Shown: positions 36,856-45,548, counted from the stretch's first letter. The stretch: 64,000 nt of DNA from Arthrobacter sp. SLBN-100 (GCF_006715305.1 NZ_VFMY01000002.1:186001-250000); one strand, 5' to 3'. The notes: generated from the letters alone by a model not told the origin. Program-made: numbers and translations.

Positions 36856-37743
36856 TTAGCCGTCCTGAAGAATTCGTACCTCCTGGCGCGCGCCTGGCCT
36901 GTCGGCGTAGGCGATAGCTTTGTCTGCGGTTGCCGTCACCTCAAGCGTGCCGATGTTCTCGATTGTGAGCCGTACGGGGGAGCCGTCCTGGAGCGGGCCT
37001 ACTCCAGCAGGCGTGCCCGTGGCGATGACGTCGCCTGGGTGTAGGGTCATAACGGAGCTGGCGTAGGCCACTAGGGCGGCGACGTCGAAGATCAACTCTG
37101 ACGTGTTTGTGTCCTGCCGGAGATCCCCGTCCACCCAGCATTGCAACGAGAGGCAGTCGGCGTTACCGACTTCGTCCGAGGTGACAATCCAAGGCCCTAA
37201 CGGGGTAAAGGTGTCGAAGGATTTGCGGGTGGAGCGGTCCTCGGTGGATCGCACGGTGATGTCCAGAACTCCGGTGTAGCCAAAGACGTAGTCCAAGGCT
37301 TCGTCCACTCCGATGTGTCGGGCCTTGCGCCCGATCACGATGGCCAGCTCTCCCTCTTGGTCGGTGCGCTTGTCGGTGTAGGGCAGCTTGATCTGTTCCC
37401 CGGGGCCGATGACGGAGGTATTAGCTTTGAGGAAGACACCGTACTCGGCAATGGTCTTCTGCTCGGACATCTCTACCTTGTGATCAAGGTAGTTCACCGG
37501 GGCGGCTACGATCTTCCCCGGCCGCGACAGCGGTGCCTTGAGCTGGACGTCATCCAGGGGTTGCTGGGGGCAGGACGAAAGATCGAGCTGCTGCAGTTGC
37601 TCCACGGTTCCGCCCTCCTCCAGCCAGGGAAGCCAAGGCCCGCCGTGCCGGCCTGCGCGAGTGGGCAGCTGATCGGTGACGTCGTACACGACCGAGTCAA
37701 TCACCACGACGGCACGGTCACCGTCAAGTACAGCCAGTTTCAT
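36856..37743 (-). CDS. Fumarylacetoacetate hydrolase-family protein (second copy of family)
   Basis: A 295-residue FAH-superfamily protein, not closely similar to the one at 31695. The core begins GKIVAAPVNYLDHKVEM, with metal-ligand region QEGELAVVIGRKARHIG and DITVRSTEDRSTRKSFDTF, and C-terminal LHPGDVIATGTPAGVG. The usual Asp-Trp before Glu is Asp-Gln. It may act on a differently substituted acylpyruvate, or be a 2-hydroxyhepta-dienedioate isomerase-like enzyme. Its ATG overlaps the stop of a 46-codon leader derived from the BVMO gene. AGGAG lies nine bases upstream. It is therefore likely to be under the duplicated LysR/BVMO promoter. Confidence 0.88.
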   Translation of the reverse strand: MKLAVLDGDRAVVVIDSVVYDVTDQLPTRAGRHGGPWLPWLEEGGTVEQLQQLDLSSCPQQPLDDVQLKAPLSRPGKIVAAPVNYLDHKVEMSEQKTIAEYGVFLKANTSVIGPGEQIKLPYTDKRTDQEGELAIVIGRKARHIGVDEALDYVFGYTGVLDITVRSTEDRSTRKSFDTFTPLGPWIVTSDEVGNADCLSLQCWVDGDLRQDTNTSELIFDVAALVAYASSVMTLHPGDVIATGTPAGVGPLQDGSPVRLTIENIGTLEVTATADKAIAYADRPGARQEVRILQDG

Positions 37744-37880
37744 AGCGGTGCTCCTAAGCTTAGGTCCCCGGTGAGATGTGCCAGAGCAGGAATCAACGAA
37801 GGCAAGTCCGCGTCCTCTAGGGCAGCAATCAGTTGTTCATCGGTGGCTGTGAAAATACCAGCCTTGGTAGAAAATGGCAT
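37740..37880 (-). pseudogene. 46-codon remnant of the BVMO N-terminus, overlapping the FAH start
   Basis: The frame starts with the BVMO start (MPFSTKAGIFTATDEQLIAA), follows it for 39-40 residues, then ends with DLSLGAPL and a TGA that overlaps the FAH ATG (CTATGA). The same ribosome-binding region precedes it as at 28585. It may now work as a leader peptide that couples translation to the FAH gene. The junction holds the 12-bp palindrome CCTAAGCTTAGG (37753-37764). Confidence 0.75.
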
Positions 37881-39046
37881 AGTTGGCTCCTCCGGACAAT
37901 ATCCGGTTAATGCGCTTATCAGCGTTTGGATCGTCGGGACATCGATATACCGGCGTCGCCAGAAGACGGCACTCCACTTCGATATCTTTAAACTATTTCA
38001 AAGAGGACCAGCAGCACCAACGGTTTGTGTGAATGCCAACCATGGCTGGAACAGATACCAAGTGCTCTCTGATAACCCCTCCCAGACTCAGCCTCACCCT
38101 GTCGGGCGCCTTTTAGGCGGAAGGGTTCATGATTTCATTGCCGATCTCAAGGAACCGCGATCTCAACCATCGATTGCCTGGGTCCTTGTCGTTGCGGGCA
38201 TGCCAGTACATGTGCATGCGCACGGAGGGCAATTCAAGAGGTGGAGCGACAGTCCTGAAATTGCCGTCACGAGTGAACTCTTCAGCGAGCTTGTCCTGGA
38301 GCAGGCCCACCAGGCTGTTTCTTCGAATCAAAAAGGGAATCACAACGAAATCGTCGACAATGACCTGATCATTCCCAAGGCCTGCGGCAATGATGGAGGA
38401 ATGGGCATTAGTTGCCATCCCATGATGCTCATACACCACGTGCGGAAACTTCTTGAATGAGTCAGCGTCAAACCGATAGCCCACGAATGGGTGGTCGCGG
38501 TCAACAACGCACGTCCATTCCAGTGAAAGGACCTGCTGGTTGGGGTGGGTGATGCCAAACGTGTCAGGAAGCAAAACCAAATCAATGCCTTGGCGCTCCA
38601 CGAGCTCGTTTCGGGGTTGCCCGATGGGTTCAATCTGAATGACTACCCCTGGCGCTTCGCGCATCAGGCGAGTTACCAGGGGAGCGACAAGCAATACTGC
38701 GGCTGCGTTAGCCGTGGCGATACGGAAACGTCTCCGCGAGGAGGCCGCATCGAAAGGAAGATGACCGAGGACTTCCTCCCGGGTGATAGCGAGCATACGA
38801 GACAGCGGCTCCTGCAGGGAAGCTGCCCGAGGAGTCACCTGCCACTCTCGTCCGACCCTGATAAGAATGTCGTCATCAAGCAAACGCCGCAACCGTCCGA
38901 GCGTGTTGCTCATCGCGGATTGGCTCACGCCCAACTGTTCACCCGCACGTGTCACGTTGCGCTCGTTCAGCAGCGCCTCCAAAGCTACGAGCAGGTTAAG
39001 ATCAACCCCGTATAGGTTCCTCACGGTGCTCTCCGTTCAAGCAACA
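37764..39046 (-). repeat. 1,283-bp inverted repeat, right copy
   Basis: Complement of 27419-28701, carrying LysR, the BVMO promoter and the first BVMO codons. Together the two copies bracket about 9.1 kb of catabolic genes. Confidence 0.92.
38113..39024 (-). CDS. LysR-family transcriptional regulator, right copy
   Basis: A 303-residue LysR-type regulator, identical to the one at 27441 except that residue 156 reads Phe (LPDTFGITH) in place of Tyr in the effector domain. It lies upstream of the FAH gene at 36856 in the same orientation, with the duplicated BVMO promoter between. Both copies have intact frames, so both may be functional and share targets. Confidence 0.9.
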   Translation of the reverse strand: MRNLYGVDLNLLVALEALLNERNVTRAGEQLGVSQSAMSNTLGRLRRLLDDDILIRVGREWQVTPRAASLQEPLSRMLAITREEVLGHLPFDAASSRRRFRIATANAAAVLLVAPLVTRLMREAPGVVIQIEPIGQPRNELVERQGIDLVLLPDTFGITHPNQQVLSLEWTCVVDRDHPFVGYRFDADSFKKFPHVVYEHHGMATNAHSSIIAAGLGNDQVIVDDFVVIPFLIRRNSLVGLLQDKLAEEFTRDGNFRTVAPPLELPSVRMHMYWHARNDKDPGNRWLRSRFLEIGNEIMNPSA

Positions 39047-39195
39047 ATCGAATGCGATCCGCAGCTATGGTCAGCGAAAACATTTGCACAGCCAGAGATC
39101 GCCCCGACGGGGATTCCGCGAAGCGTAAGGCCTAGCGTTCCAATGAATGACTGAGTCCAACGTACTGGGTCCAGCAAGGAAATGCGATTGTGCTA

Positions 39196-39254
39196 GGGCA
39201 GGTGGGTTGTTCATAGCCATGAGCAGCAATGGAGTGCCGTCCTGCTTCACGGCG
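39196..39254. repeat. 59-bp stray fragment of the ThDP gene at 46526
   Basis: Matches 47944-48002 in the same orientation with two mismatches (the stretch encoding LLLMAMNNPPA on the minus strand). It stands alone between unrelated sequences and marks a past short duplication or template switch. Confidence 0.8.
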
Positions 39255-39299
39255 CAGCGCCTGTCCGGCGACCGGGTTGAACCGACGCGGAATATGCAG

Positions 39300-39640
39300 C
39301 CATCCGGCTCGGCTGCTGAAGCTGGGTGAGGTCACCGGGGTAAGAATTCCCTCAGCAGATCAGGAAGCAGACCGTGATCTTGTCCGCTCCGCGCAGAAGT
39401 CGATGCGTCGGTTGGACAGCCGTGTTCGATGGGAGCAAGAATCGATTTCCTGGTATCGCATGACGCAGCGTTGCAACTTGGGTGCTTCGATGGGTCGGAG
39501 CAGGAAGACCAACCGGATTACTTCCTTGAGCAGGTAGGCCCCGGTGCAGCAGAGTGGAGGTCTTGGCCATCCAGTGGGTGTGGCGGCCTCCATCAATTTG
39601 ACGGTTCAGGCTTGGCGGGCACAGGATTTGGTCCGGCTGG
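39300..39640. pseudogene. Insertion-sequence remnants (IS110-like, then ISL3-like)
   Basis: On the plus strand 39315-39390 encodes LLKLGEVTGVRIPSADQEAD then RDLVRSAQK, a segment typical of IS110-family transposases. A related fragment is at 50510-50580. On the minus strand 39360-39596 encodes GAYLLKEVIRLVFLLRPIEA, which resembles the C-terminal part of ISL3-family transposases. Both are short and frameshifted. The IS110 call is moderately secure and the ISL3 call is weak. Confidence 0.5.
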
Positions 39641-39777
39641 GCTGTGGGCACGGCGAAGTCCACTTCTGTTCACACCACAGCTGGGAAGCCGTCTCCTGAA
39701 AGCCCGGTACAAGCCACATGTGGACCCGCCGCGTGCGCTGATGGAGGCGACCCTGGACTGGTTTTCGGTCAAGCCAT

Positions 39778-40378
39778 ATGAAAATGCTCCTTTCGTACCA
39801 TTTTGGTGGCAGGAGGGGACTGTTCGTTGCGGCGATCCAGCAGGCGCGGACTGAGCTCGCAGCGTTTGGTTCCCCCTGGAACACGGTGGTGGCGCCATGG
39901 GGACGGGTGCGGGGTATCTGTCGAGGCATTTCGAGTACGTGCGCAGGCATCCGCAGCGGTTGCGGCCCGATGCGGATGCCTGAAATACCGACGCCGAGGG
40001 GATGACCCTGTGACACGAAGCGCGGCGTGAGGCGCTATTTGATTCGCCGCGGGCTTAGATTGTTCGACAGATCCCCGACTCGGATGCGCACGGCGCTTAG
40101 GGTTGGGCTGGCTACATCGATACGGTCACGCGGGAATCAAATACCGACGCGAGGGGATGACGCTGTGACACGAAGCGCGGCGTGAGGCGCTATTTGATTC
40201 GCCGCGGGCTTAGATTGTTCGACAGATCCCCGACTCGGATGCGCACGGCGCTTAGGGTTGGGCTGGCTACATCGATACGGTCACGCGGGAATATCCCGAA
40301 GAGGACGAACTACAAATCGCCGAGGTCATCGATGTGTTTATACAGGTTCTCGTGGAATTAGTGGACAACCAGGGATGA
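39778..40378 (+). pseudogene. TetR-family regulator remnant with internal tandem duplication
   Basis: 39790-39850 encodes LLSYHFGGRRGLFVAAIQQA, matching the end of the DNA-binding domain of the TetR gene at 49471 (VSYYFGGKRGLFTAAVEKAW). After a frameshift, GAGYLSRHFEYVRRHPQRLR continues the match (IRRHFEYVHGNPKRF). Near the end GWAGYIDTVTREYPEEDELQ resembles the C-terminal part of the same protein. The N-terminal helix-turn-helix is missing and a 155-bp tandem repeat disrupts the middle. Confidence 0.68.
39983..40292. repeat. Tandem duplication, two copies of about 155 bp
   Basis: 39983-40137 is repeated at 40139-40292 with one missing base (GACGCCGAGG versus GACGCGAGG) and a C/G change (GATGACCC versus GATGACGC). 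Each unit ends in CACGCGGGAAT. It lies inside the TetR remnant. Confidence 0.88.
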
Positions 40379-40672
40379 CGCCTTGGACGCGTCGGCCGAG
40401 CTCGACATACTCAGTCGTGCCACCAGGCCGGACCACTCGGCATGAAAGCCGCAGCTGGGTAGGAGCGAATTCAGATTCAGACATCGGTCGGCACATCCCT
40501 CTATCCATCGGTCCGGACCTCGTTTGGAGCCCGCAAGTTGGTGTCGACGTCGCCATATGCGGGGCGAAAGAGTTGCCCATTCCGCCGTTTCGTCTGCACG
40601 GCCACTCACGATCGCGCGTTTGACGTCCACCGTGACTTCAGATCCCCGGCTGGGTCAACCCCGGTGCTCTAC

Positions 40673-40921
40673 CTATCCGTCATCATCGCCGCGTCCTACT
40701 GAGGAGCGAAGAAATCCGGAAAAGACTTCTTTGGGCTGCCAAGTGAGTCCCTCCAACTGCAAGGAGTCAAGGAGTATCTCGTGGCCGCGGCGGCGGCTCT
40801 CGATCTTGAGCCTTTCGCCGTTGCGGGTGTGCACCTTCCGGACCAGAATTTCGGCGAACTCGTTCGATATGACGATCGACTGCTCCGCACAGTCGTCCCC
40901 CGGGGCGTCTGTTGCTGTCAC
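40673..40921 (-). CDS. Small protein coupled to the dioxygenase beta subunit
   Basis: An 82-residue protein starting at GTG 40921, which overlaps the beta-subunit stop by 4 bp (GTGA). The sequence ISNEFAEILVRKVHTRNGER and RGHEILLDSLQLEGLTWQPK resembles small proteins of about 70-90 residues found after ring-hydroxylating dioxygenase genes in actinobacteria, sometimes labelled dihydrodiol dehydrogenase without evidence. No cofactor motif is visible. The overlap and conserved-looking composition argue for a real gene. It could be an assembly or regulatory factor of the oxygenase. Confidence 0.7.
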   Translation of the reverse strand: MTATDAPGDDCAEQSIVISNEFAEILVRKVHTRNGERLKIESRRRGHEILLDSLQLEGLTWQPKEVFSGFLRSSVGRGDDDG

Positions 40922-41442
40922 AGGATAATCCCGAGATTAGCGGTCGGCAAAATCGTATGGTTGAGATAGACCGTACGTTGCACCAGTCGCCATTGACCGC
41001 TCTCGAGGCGAAGTCGGTCCTCACGGCCGGCGGCCAGGAGATCGTACTTGTGCGTATCCCATTGCGACCTGTGAACCAGCAAATTGCTCTTCACGGTCAC
41101 CTCGTTCCCATCGATTTCGGCCACACGGATGTTGGTAACGAATCGTTTTGTACGGGAAGGGGGATCCTCGGCCCAAGCATGCTCCGTACGCATGCGGTCC
41201 ACGCGCAATTTGATACCTCTGTAACGATCATTCACGTGGAAACCGTTTGTACTGAATTCTGATACGCCGCGCTGCCTAGTGAGGCGAATTGGGATGACAT
41301 ATTCAATGTCGGTTGATATGCAGCGCTCGAACCAGCCCGAATAATCGTTATTGTCCAGGAGTTCGGCCTCTAAGAAGAGGAATTGTGCACAGGAAAACTC
41401 CTTGTGAAGGTCAGTAGAGTTTTCCACTGTCTCGATGTTCAT
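40918..41442 (-). CDS. Aromatic-ring-hydroxylating dioxygenase beta subunit
   Basis: A 174-residue small subunit of the NTF2-like fold. Recognisable parts are FLFLEAELLDNNDYSGWFER near the N-terminus, YVIPIRLTRQRG, and RTKRFVTNIRVAEIDGNEVT with the final VYLNHTILPTANLGI. I chose ATG 41442 (MNIETVENSTD); the open frame reaches back into the alpha-subunit gene. It starts 16 bp after the alpha subunit ends. The beta subunit stabilises the alpha3beta3 hexamer. Confidence 0.9.
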   Translation of the reverse strand: MNIETVENSTDLHKEFSCAQFLFLEAELLDNNDYSGWFERCISTDIEYVIPIRLTRQRGVSEFSTNGFHVNDRYRGIKLRVDRMRTEHAWAEDPPSRTKRFVTNIRVAEIDGNEVTVKSNLLVHRSQWDTHKYDLLAAGREDRLRLESGQWRLVQRTVYLNHTILPTANLGIIL

Positions 41443-41458
41443 GATTGATCCCGTCGTT

Positions 41459-42826
41459 TCAGTGTTCGTCGGCCAGTACGTCGCGCCAGTGCTGCCAGAA
41501 CGCGCGCTGGTTGAATTCCCCGTATCCCGTCGTGCGCGCCAGGCCAGGGCCAGGCCAGTCAGAAACGACCTCATGGTCACTCATTCCATTAAGCCCCATC
41601 TGGTAGTTGAGTTTCATGAAGCGTCGAGCGAACGGGGAACTGCCGACCCCCGGGCCACCGCTCCACGCCACAGTGTCGTCTTGCTCGAATAACCCGGCGG
41701 CACCAAAATTCTGAACGGATGCCCCCTGCGAAGCGTCTTTGTCCGACTGGTGCGCTGCAGCAACGACCATCGGCCACGACCACACCTCGAACTCTGCCGG
41801 TCCCTGTGGCTGCCACTGTCGGAGCGACATGTAACGGATAAACTCACCGTCGCGCTCCCCTGGGGCGAGCGTCTGCACCATGGAAAGATTTGGGAAGACG
41901 TTGAATCCGATCATGCTGTACTGTTCGGCGAATTTGCGTTGGTCGTCGGTGAGCCGGTCCAGGTCAAACGTCTCTGCTACCTCAAGCGGGTAGTCAAGGG
42001 CGCCGAGGCCGGGAAGCCCTGTCGCCTCTCCCACCAACACCCCGTGGCCGTTCTCCAGCTCAACGAGCTTGACGCCGGCGACAGCGGCTTGCAGATCGCC
42101 GGCGACACCGATCTCTTGAGTCGAGGCATGGGCGGTCGTGATGTGGTAACCATCGCCCGAGAAATTGTCGCCACCGGACTTCCAGTTTCCGGGCACAATC
42201 CACCGTTGCACCTCACCTGCGACTTCCATGCCTCGCTCGTGCAGACCGAATGTCATATCGAGGTACCAAGCCATGTCGCCGAGGTACTCTCGCAACGAGA
42301 CGGCATCAGGATCGAGACAGGCGAAGATCAGTCCGTGGTACGTGTCAATATGTGGTGCCTTCTGAAGTCCCCACTTCTCCGGTTCGAGTTTGCGATAGGC
42401 GCGCGCACGCGCCGGCGCACCGTTCCATTGACCGGTATTCTTGTAGATCCAACCGTGATAAGGGCATCGGAAGTGCGAAGCGTTGCCCTTCTCAGCGCGG
42501 CATACCGGTGCGCCGCGGTGAGCGCAGTGGTTGAGCATCAGCTGGAACTCGCCGTTCTCGTCGCGAGCGAGGATGAACTGGTCTTCGCCGACGTAACGCA
42601 GCAGGTAATCACCCGGCTCAGGTATTTCTGATACGTGACCGACGTAAACCCAGCAACGGGTGAAGATTCTATCAAGTTCAGCTGCGTGGACGTCCGGGTC
42701 GTTCATCACCTGCGGCGAGAGCATCCCGGCTGCCAGATCGTTATTGACGGTGGCGAGAAGTTGCGCCAACGGTTTCGTAGCTGGTGCGCTTTTCTCGTTC
42801 TCGGACAGATTATTCAAGGTTGGCAT
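41459..42826 (-). CDS. Aromatic-ring-hydroxylating dioxygenase alpha subunit (Rieske)
   Basis: The 455-residue catalytic subunit. The Rieske [2Fe-2S] motif is CAHRGAPVCRAEKG through CPYHGW (CxH...CxxH, about residues 99-124). The mononuclear iron site is in the GDNFSGDGYHITTAHASTQE region (two His after Asp), with a later Asp expected. It hydroxylates an aromatic ring to a cis-dihydrodiol, using electrons from the ferredoxin and reductase encoded just upstream. ATG 42826 has AGGAGAAATCCC before it. The substrate is not evident; the family includes phthalate-, phenylpropionate- and biphenyl-type enzymes. Confidence 0.93.
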   Translation of the reverse strand: MPTLNNLSENEKSAPATKPLAQLLATVNNDLAAGMLSPQVMNDPDVHAAELDRIFTRCWVYVGHVSEIPEPGDYLLRYVGEDQFILARDENGEFQLMLNHCAHRGAPVCRAEKGNASHFRCPYHGWIYKNTGQWNGAPARARAYRKLEPEKWGLQKAPHIDTYHGLIFACLDPDAVSLREYLGDMAWYLDMTFGLHERGMEVAGEVQRWIVPGNWKSGGDNFSGDGYHITTAHASTQEIGVAGDLQAAVAGVKLVELENGHGVLVGEATGLPGLGALDYPLEVAETFDLDRLTDDQRKFAEQYSMIGFNVFPNLSMVQTLAPGERDGEFIRYMSLRQWQPQGPAEFEVWSWPMVVAAAHQSDKDASQGASVQNFGAAGLFEQDDTVAWSGGPGVGSSPFARRFMKLNYQMGLNGMSDHEVVSDWPGPGLARTTGYGEFNQRAFWQHWRDVLADEH

Positions 42827-42858
42827 GGGATTTCTCCTGGATTTCTATGGCGACTGAT

Positions 42859-44073
42859 TCAGTTGGCGAACTGGTTTGCTTCCTTGAGGATGACTGAGCG
42901 CGCCCTGTCGGCGAGAAGCCGTCTCACCTGGAGAAGGCTTCGCGAAGCGTTTACGGCCAGCGCCCCGCTCACGATGCCGTCGCGCTCGAAATGTGCAAGA
43001 TACTTCCGGTCAGCGATGCTTCCTTCGACGACGCGGACATTGTCATCTGGTTGCACCCGGCCGACGATTTCGATCTTGACGCCGTGCTGCTCGGACCAGA
43101 CGTAAGGCACCGAAGCGAAGGCGCCGCTAGAGGGCGTGTCAAGAAGCGCTCCTGCCACAAAATCGGCTTGCTCTGAGGCACTCGTCCAATGTTCGACACG
43201 CGTGTGACTACCCGACACCGGGTCAAACCAGCGCGCAACGTCGCCTGCAGCGAAAACATCAGGCACGGAGGTACGGCCCCGCTGATCACACACGATTCCA
43301 TCGTGGAGGTCCATCCCCGAGCCGACAAGCCATCCCGTCTCCGGACGCGTCCCGATGCCCACGACGACGACATCAGCATCGATCGTCTCGCCACCGCGCA
43401 GCCTTACTCGCTCGACTCGCTGGGCTCCGTCGATGCTCTCGACGCTCTGGTTACAATAGAGGCGGACTCCGGCGTCAAGGTGTATAGAGGCCAACTCCGA
43501 GGAAATGTTCGGTCCTAGCGCACGGGCCATCGGTGCCTCGAGTGGCTCGACTATGGATACGTCGCAGCCCATACTGCGGGCAGTGGCGGCGACTTCGCAG
43601 CCGATGAACCCGCCCCCGACGATGACGACTCGCGCAGAACTCGACAGGTCTCGCCTCAACGCCAAACTGTCGTCCAGGGTTCGGAGTGTGTGGACACCAC
43701 GGAGACCACGCCACTCCTCGGGTAGACGCGGAGCCACGCCCGTTGCGATCACCAGTTTGTCGTAAGCGATGGTGGAGCCGTCTTCGAGGGCGATTTCCTT
43801 GAGGGACGGATCGAGTGACTCGGCGCGTTGCCCCAGTCGTAGATCGACATCGAGTCCTTCGAACCGCTCAGTGGTGAGCACCATCAGGTCGGCTGCAGCC
43901 ACGGTTCCGCCCAGCAACCCCTTCGACAAAGGCGGCCGGTTGTACGGCAGATGTGGTTCGGCTCCGACTAAAATTAACTTGCCATCGAATCCCTTGTCGC
44001 GCAGTCCCTGTACCGTTCTAGCGCCTGCAATCGAGGCACCCACGACGACAATGCGATCGGGCGAAGCCATCAT
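42859..44073 (-). CDS. Ferredoxin reductase (FAD, NADH) of the dioxygenase system
   Basis: A 404-residue pyridine-nucleotide-disulfide-type ferredoxin reductase. The FAD fold is VVVGASIAGARTVQGL at the N-terminus, PYNRPPLSKGLLGG is the family motif, the NADH fold is VVIVGGGFIGCEVAATARSM, and VFAAGDVARW is the second FAD motif. It overlaps the ferredoxin gene by ATGA. It moves electrons from NADH to the ferredoxin at 44070. The first ATG or the second (MASPDRIV) could be the start. Confidence 0.92.
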   Translation of the reverse strand: MMASPDRIVVVGASIAGARTVQGLRDKGFDGKLILVGAEPHLPYNRPPLSKGLLGGTVAAADLMVLTTERFEGLDVDLRLGQRAESLDPSLKEIALEDGSTIAYDKLVIATGVAPRLPEEWRGLRGVHTLRTLDDSLALRRDLSSSARVVIVGGGFIGCEVAATARSMGCDVSIVEPLEAPMARALGPNISSELASIHLDAGVRLYCNQSVESIDGAQRVERVRLRGGETIDADVVVVGIGTRPETGWLVGSGMDLHDGIVCDQRGRTSVPDVFAAGDVARWFDPVSGSHTRVEHWTSASEQADFVAGALLDTPSSGAFASVPYVWSEQHGVKIEIVGRVQPDDNVRVVEGSIADRKYLAHFERDGIVSGALAVNASRSLLQVRRLLADRARSVILKEANQFAN

Positions 44074-44264
44074 GCCTCCAGGGAAAGGGCCTGCTCAGGA
44101 CACTCACGTACGGCCTGCGCGACGTCCGACTGCAAGGTGTCACTGATTTCTTCTTGTAGAAGAAGTATTTTTCCTTTGGCATCTAGGTCAAAGACCGCCG
44201 GTGCTACAAAACTGCACGTGCCATACCCGTTGCACTTTTCATAATCGACGACTACTTTCATCAT
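44070..44264 (-). CDS. Single-cluster ferredoxin ([3Fe-4S] or [4Fe-4S])
   Basis: A 64-residue ferredoxin. The cysteines are in EKCNGYGTCSFVAP and RECPEQAL. The spacing CxxxxxC...CP, lacking the central Cys of the CxxCxxC motif, suggests a [3Fe-4S] cluster like the ferredoxins that serve cytochromes P450 and some actinobacterial ring dioxygenases. GAGGAAATG overlaps the start. It lies between the SDR and the reductase genes. Confidence 0.92.
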   Translation of the reverse strand: MMKVVVDYEKCNGYGTCSFVAPAVFDLDAKGKILLLQEEISDTLQSDVAQAVRECPEQALSLEA

Positions 44265-44489
44265 TTCCTCATCTCAAGTTGGGGGAGAATCTTTCGTGTG
44301 ACAGCGTTGGACACCCTCATTGACCTCCAACTCCGGAGGCCTACGGTCGACGACCTGGCGCTGGTCGGTATCGCGAGTCCCGGCGAAGAAGACTCCACCG
44401 GCTGTCTGGATCGGTTTCCCTAAATAGGAACGGCCCAATGCGGTGCTTCTCCGGGTCGGATGGCGTGGTGTTAGGGGATGGGAAGCAGG

Positions 44490-45254
44490 TCAGTGGGCGC
44501 CAGCCATGCTGCTGACGGCGTAGGTCTGGCCGTTGATCCACTGAGTTTCGTCGGAAAAGAGGAAAGCGACCATGGCCGCGATCTCGGCCGGCTCGCCGTA
44601 TCGCGGTGCGCGTACCGTCGGTAATATCGAATCTCGCAGTTCCTCTGGTACGGAAGCCATCTGGTTTTCCGTGAGAGTGATTCCAGGATCGACGGCATTG
44701 GAGCGGATTCCGTCCTTTCCCCATCGTGCTGCGATGTGTCGACTCAGCGCGATAATTCCGCCCTTGGAAGCACCGTAGGCGGCAAACATTGGAAGACCTA
44801 GGACGACCCCGGAGGTCATGTGAACGATGCTGCCACCACCCGAATCGAGCATGGCTGGGATTGCATGTCGGCTCGTGTTGAAGTAGCCAAACAGATTCAC
44901 CTCGATCGTGTGTTTTAGGACGTCAAGTGGTAGCGACACGACGTCACTGTCCCGTCCAAGATTCCCCGGTGAGAGATCGGCGGCAACGTTGTAAAGGCCG
45001 TCAATACGATCCCAGCGGTCCGTGGCAGCCGTCATGAGATCCCTGCATGACTCCTCGTCGGCGATGTCGAAGGCAAACGCCTCGGCGATACCGCCCGCGT
45101 CGATGATAGATTTCGTTGTCCTGGCGGCGCCGTCGCCGTCAAGGTCGCCAACGAGGACGCGTGCCCCCTCTTTACCAAGGCGTTCGGCGGTTGCTGCACC
45201 GAGCCCGTTGGCGCCACCGGCGACGACGATGACCTTGTCCTGTAAACCATGCAT
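44490..45254 (-). CDS. SDR-family oxidoreductase (possible cis-dihydrodiol dehydrogenase)
   Basis: A 254-residue SDR. The cofactor motif is AGGANGLGAATAERL, Asp in LVGDLDGDG favours NAD, the active-site Ser is in HMTSGVVLG, and the catalytic YGASKGG follows. The C-terminus INGQTYAVSSMAG lacks the usual DGG. Its position in the dioxygenase operon suggests it re-aromatises the cis-dihydrodiol to a catechol. Equally it could work with the ThDP enzyme upstream. Confidence 0.87.
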   Translation of the reverse strand: MHGLQDKVIVVAGGANGLGAATAERLGKEGARVLVGDLDGDGAARTTKSIIDAGGIAEAFAFDIADEESCRDLMTAATDRWDRIDGLYNVAADLSPGNLGRDSDVVSLPLDVLKHTIEVNLFGYFNTSRHAIPAMLDSGGGSIVHMTSGVVLGLPMFAAYGASKGGIIALSRHIAARWGKDGIRSNAVDPGITLTENQMASVPEELRDSILPTVRAPRYGEPAEIAAMVAFLFSDETQWINGQTYAVSSMAGAH

Positions 45255-45548
45255 GTATGTTCAACCTTTGTTTCTTGGGGGAATAGGGGTTGCTCACCGG
45301 ACTACTTGCACTACTACTTCACCTCTTAGATGCTTGGCTCTGGGTGCCGGGCGACCTGCAAGGGGAGAGGGTCAAGTATTCAGTGGTTATTTGAGGGAAT
45401 CACCATCTCCGTTATGTGGAACACGTTCTGAGCTTTACGCTCAGGGTTGAACCTTCCAGAGGTGGGCTAGCGATAAGTGCACCAATCTTCTCTGCAGACA
45501 CGCCTCGAGTGCCAGGATCCAAGCACCTGTCCCGATCGGCCTTGATCC

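Noticed and set aside
37315..38460. 381-codon plus-strand frame across the right inverted repeat
   Set aside because: It is antisense to the FAH and LysR genes and has no protein-like motifs. A matching shadow exists in the left repeat.
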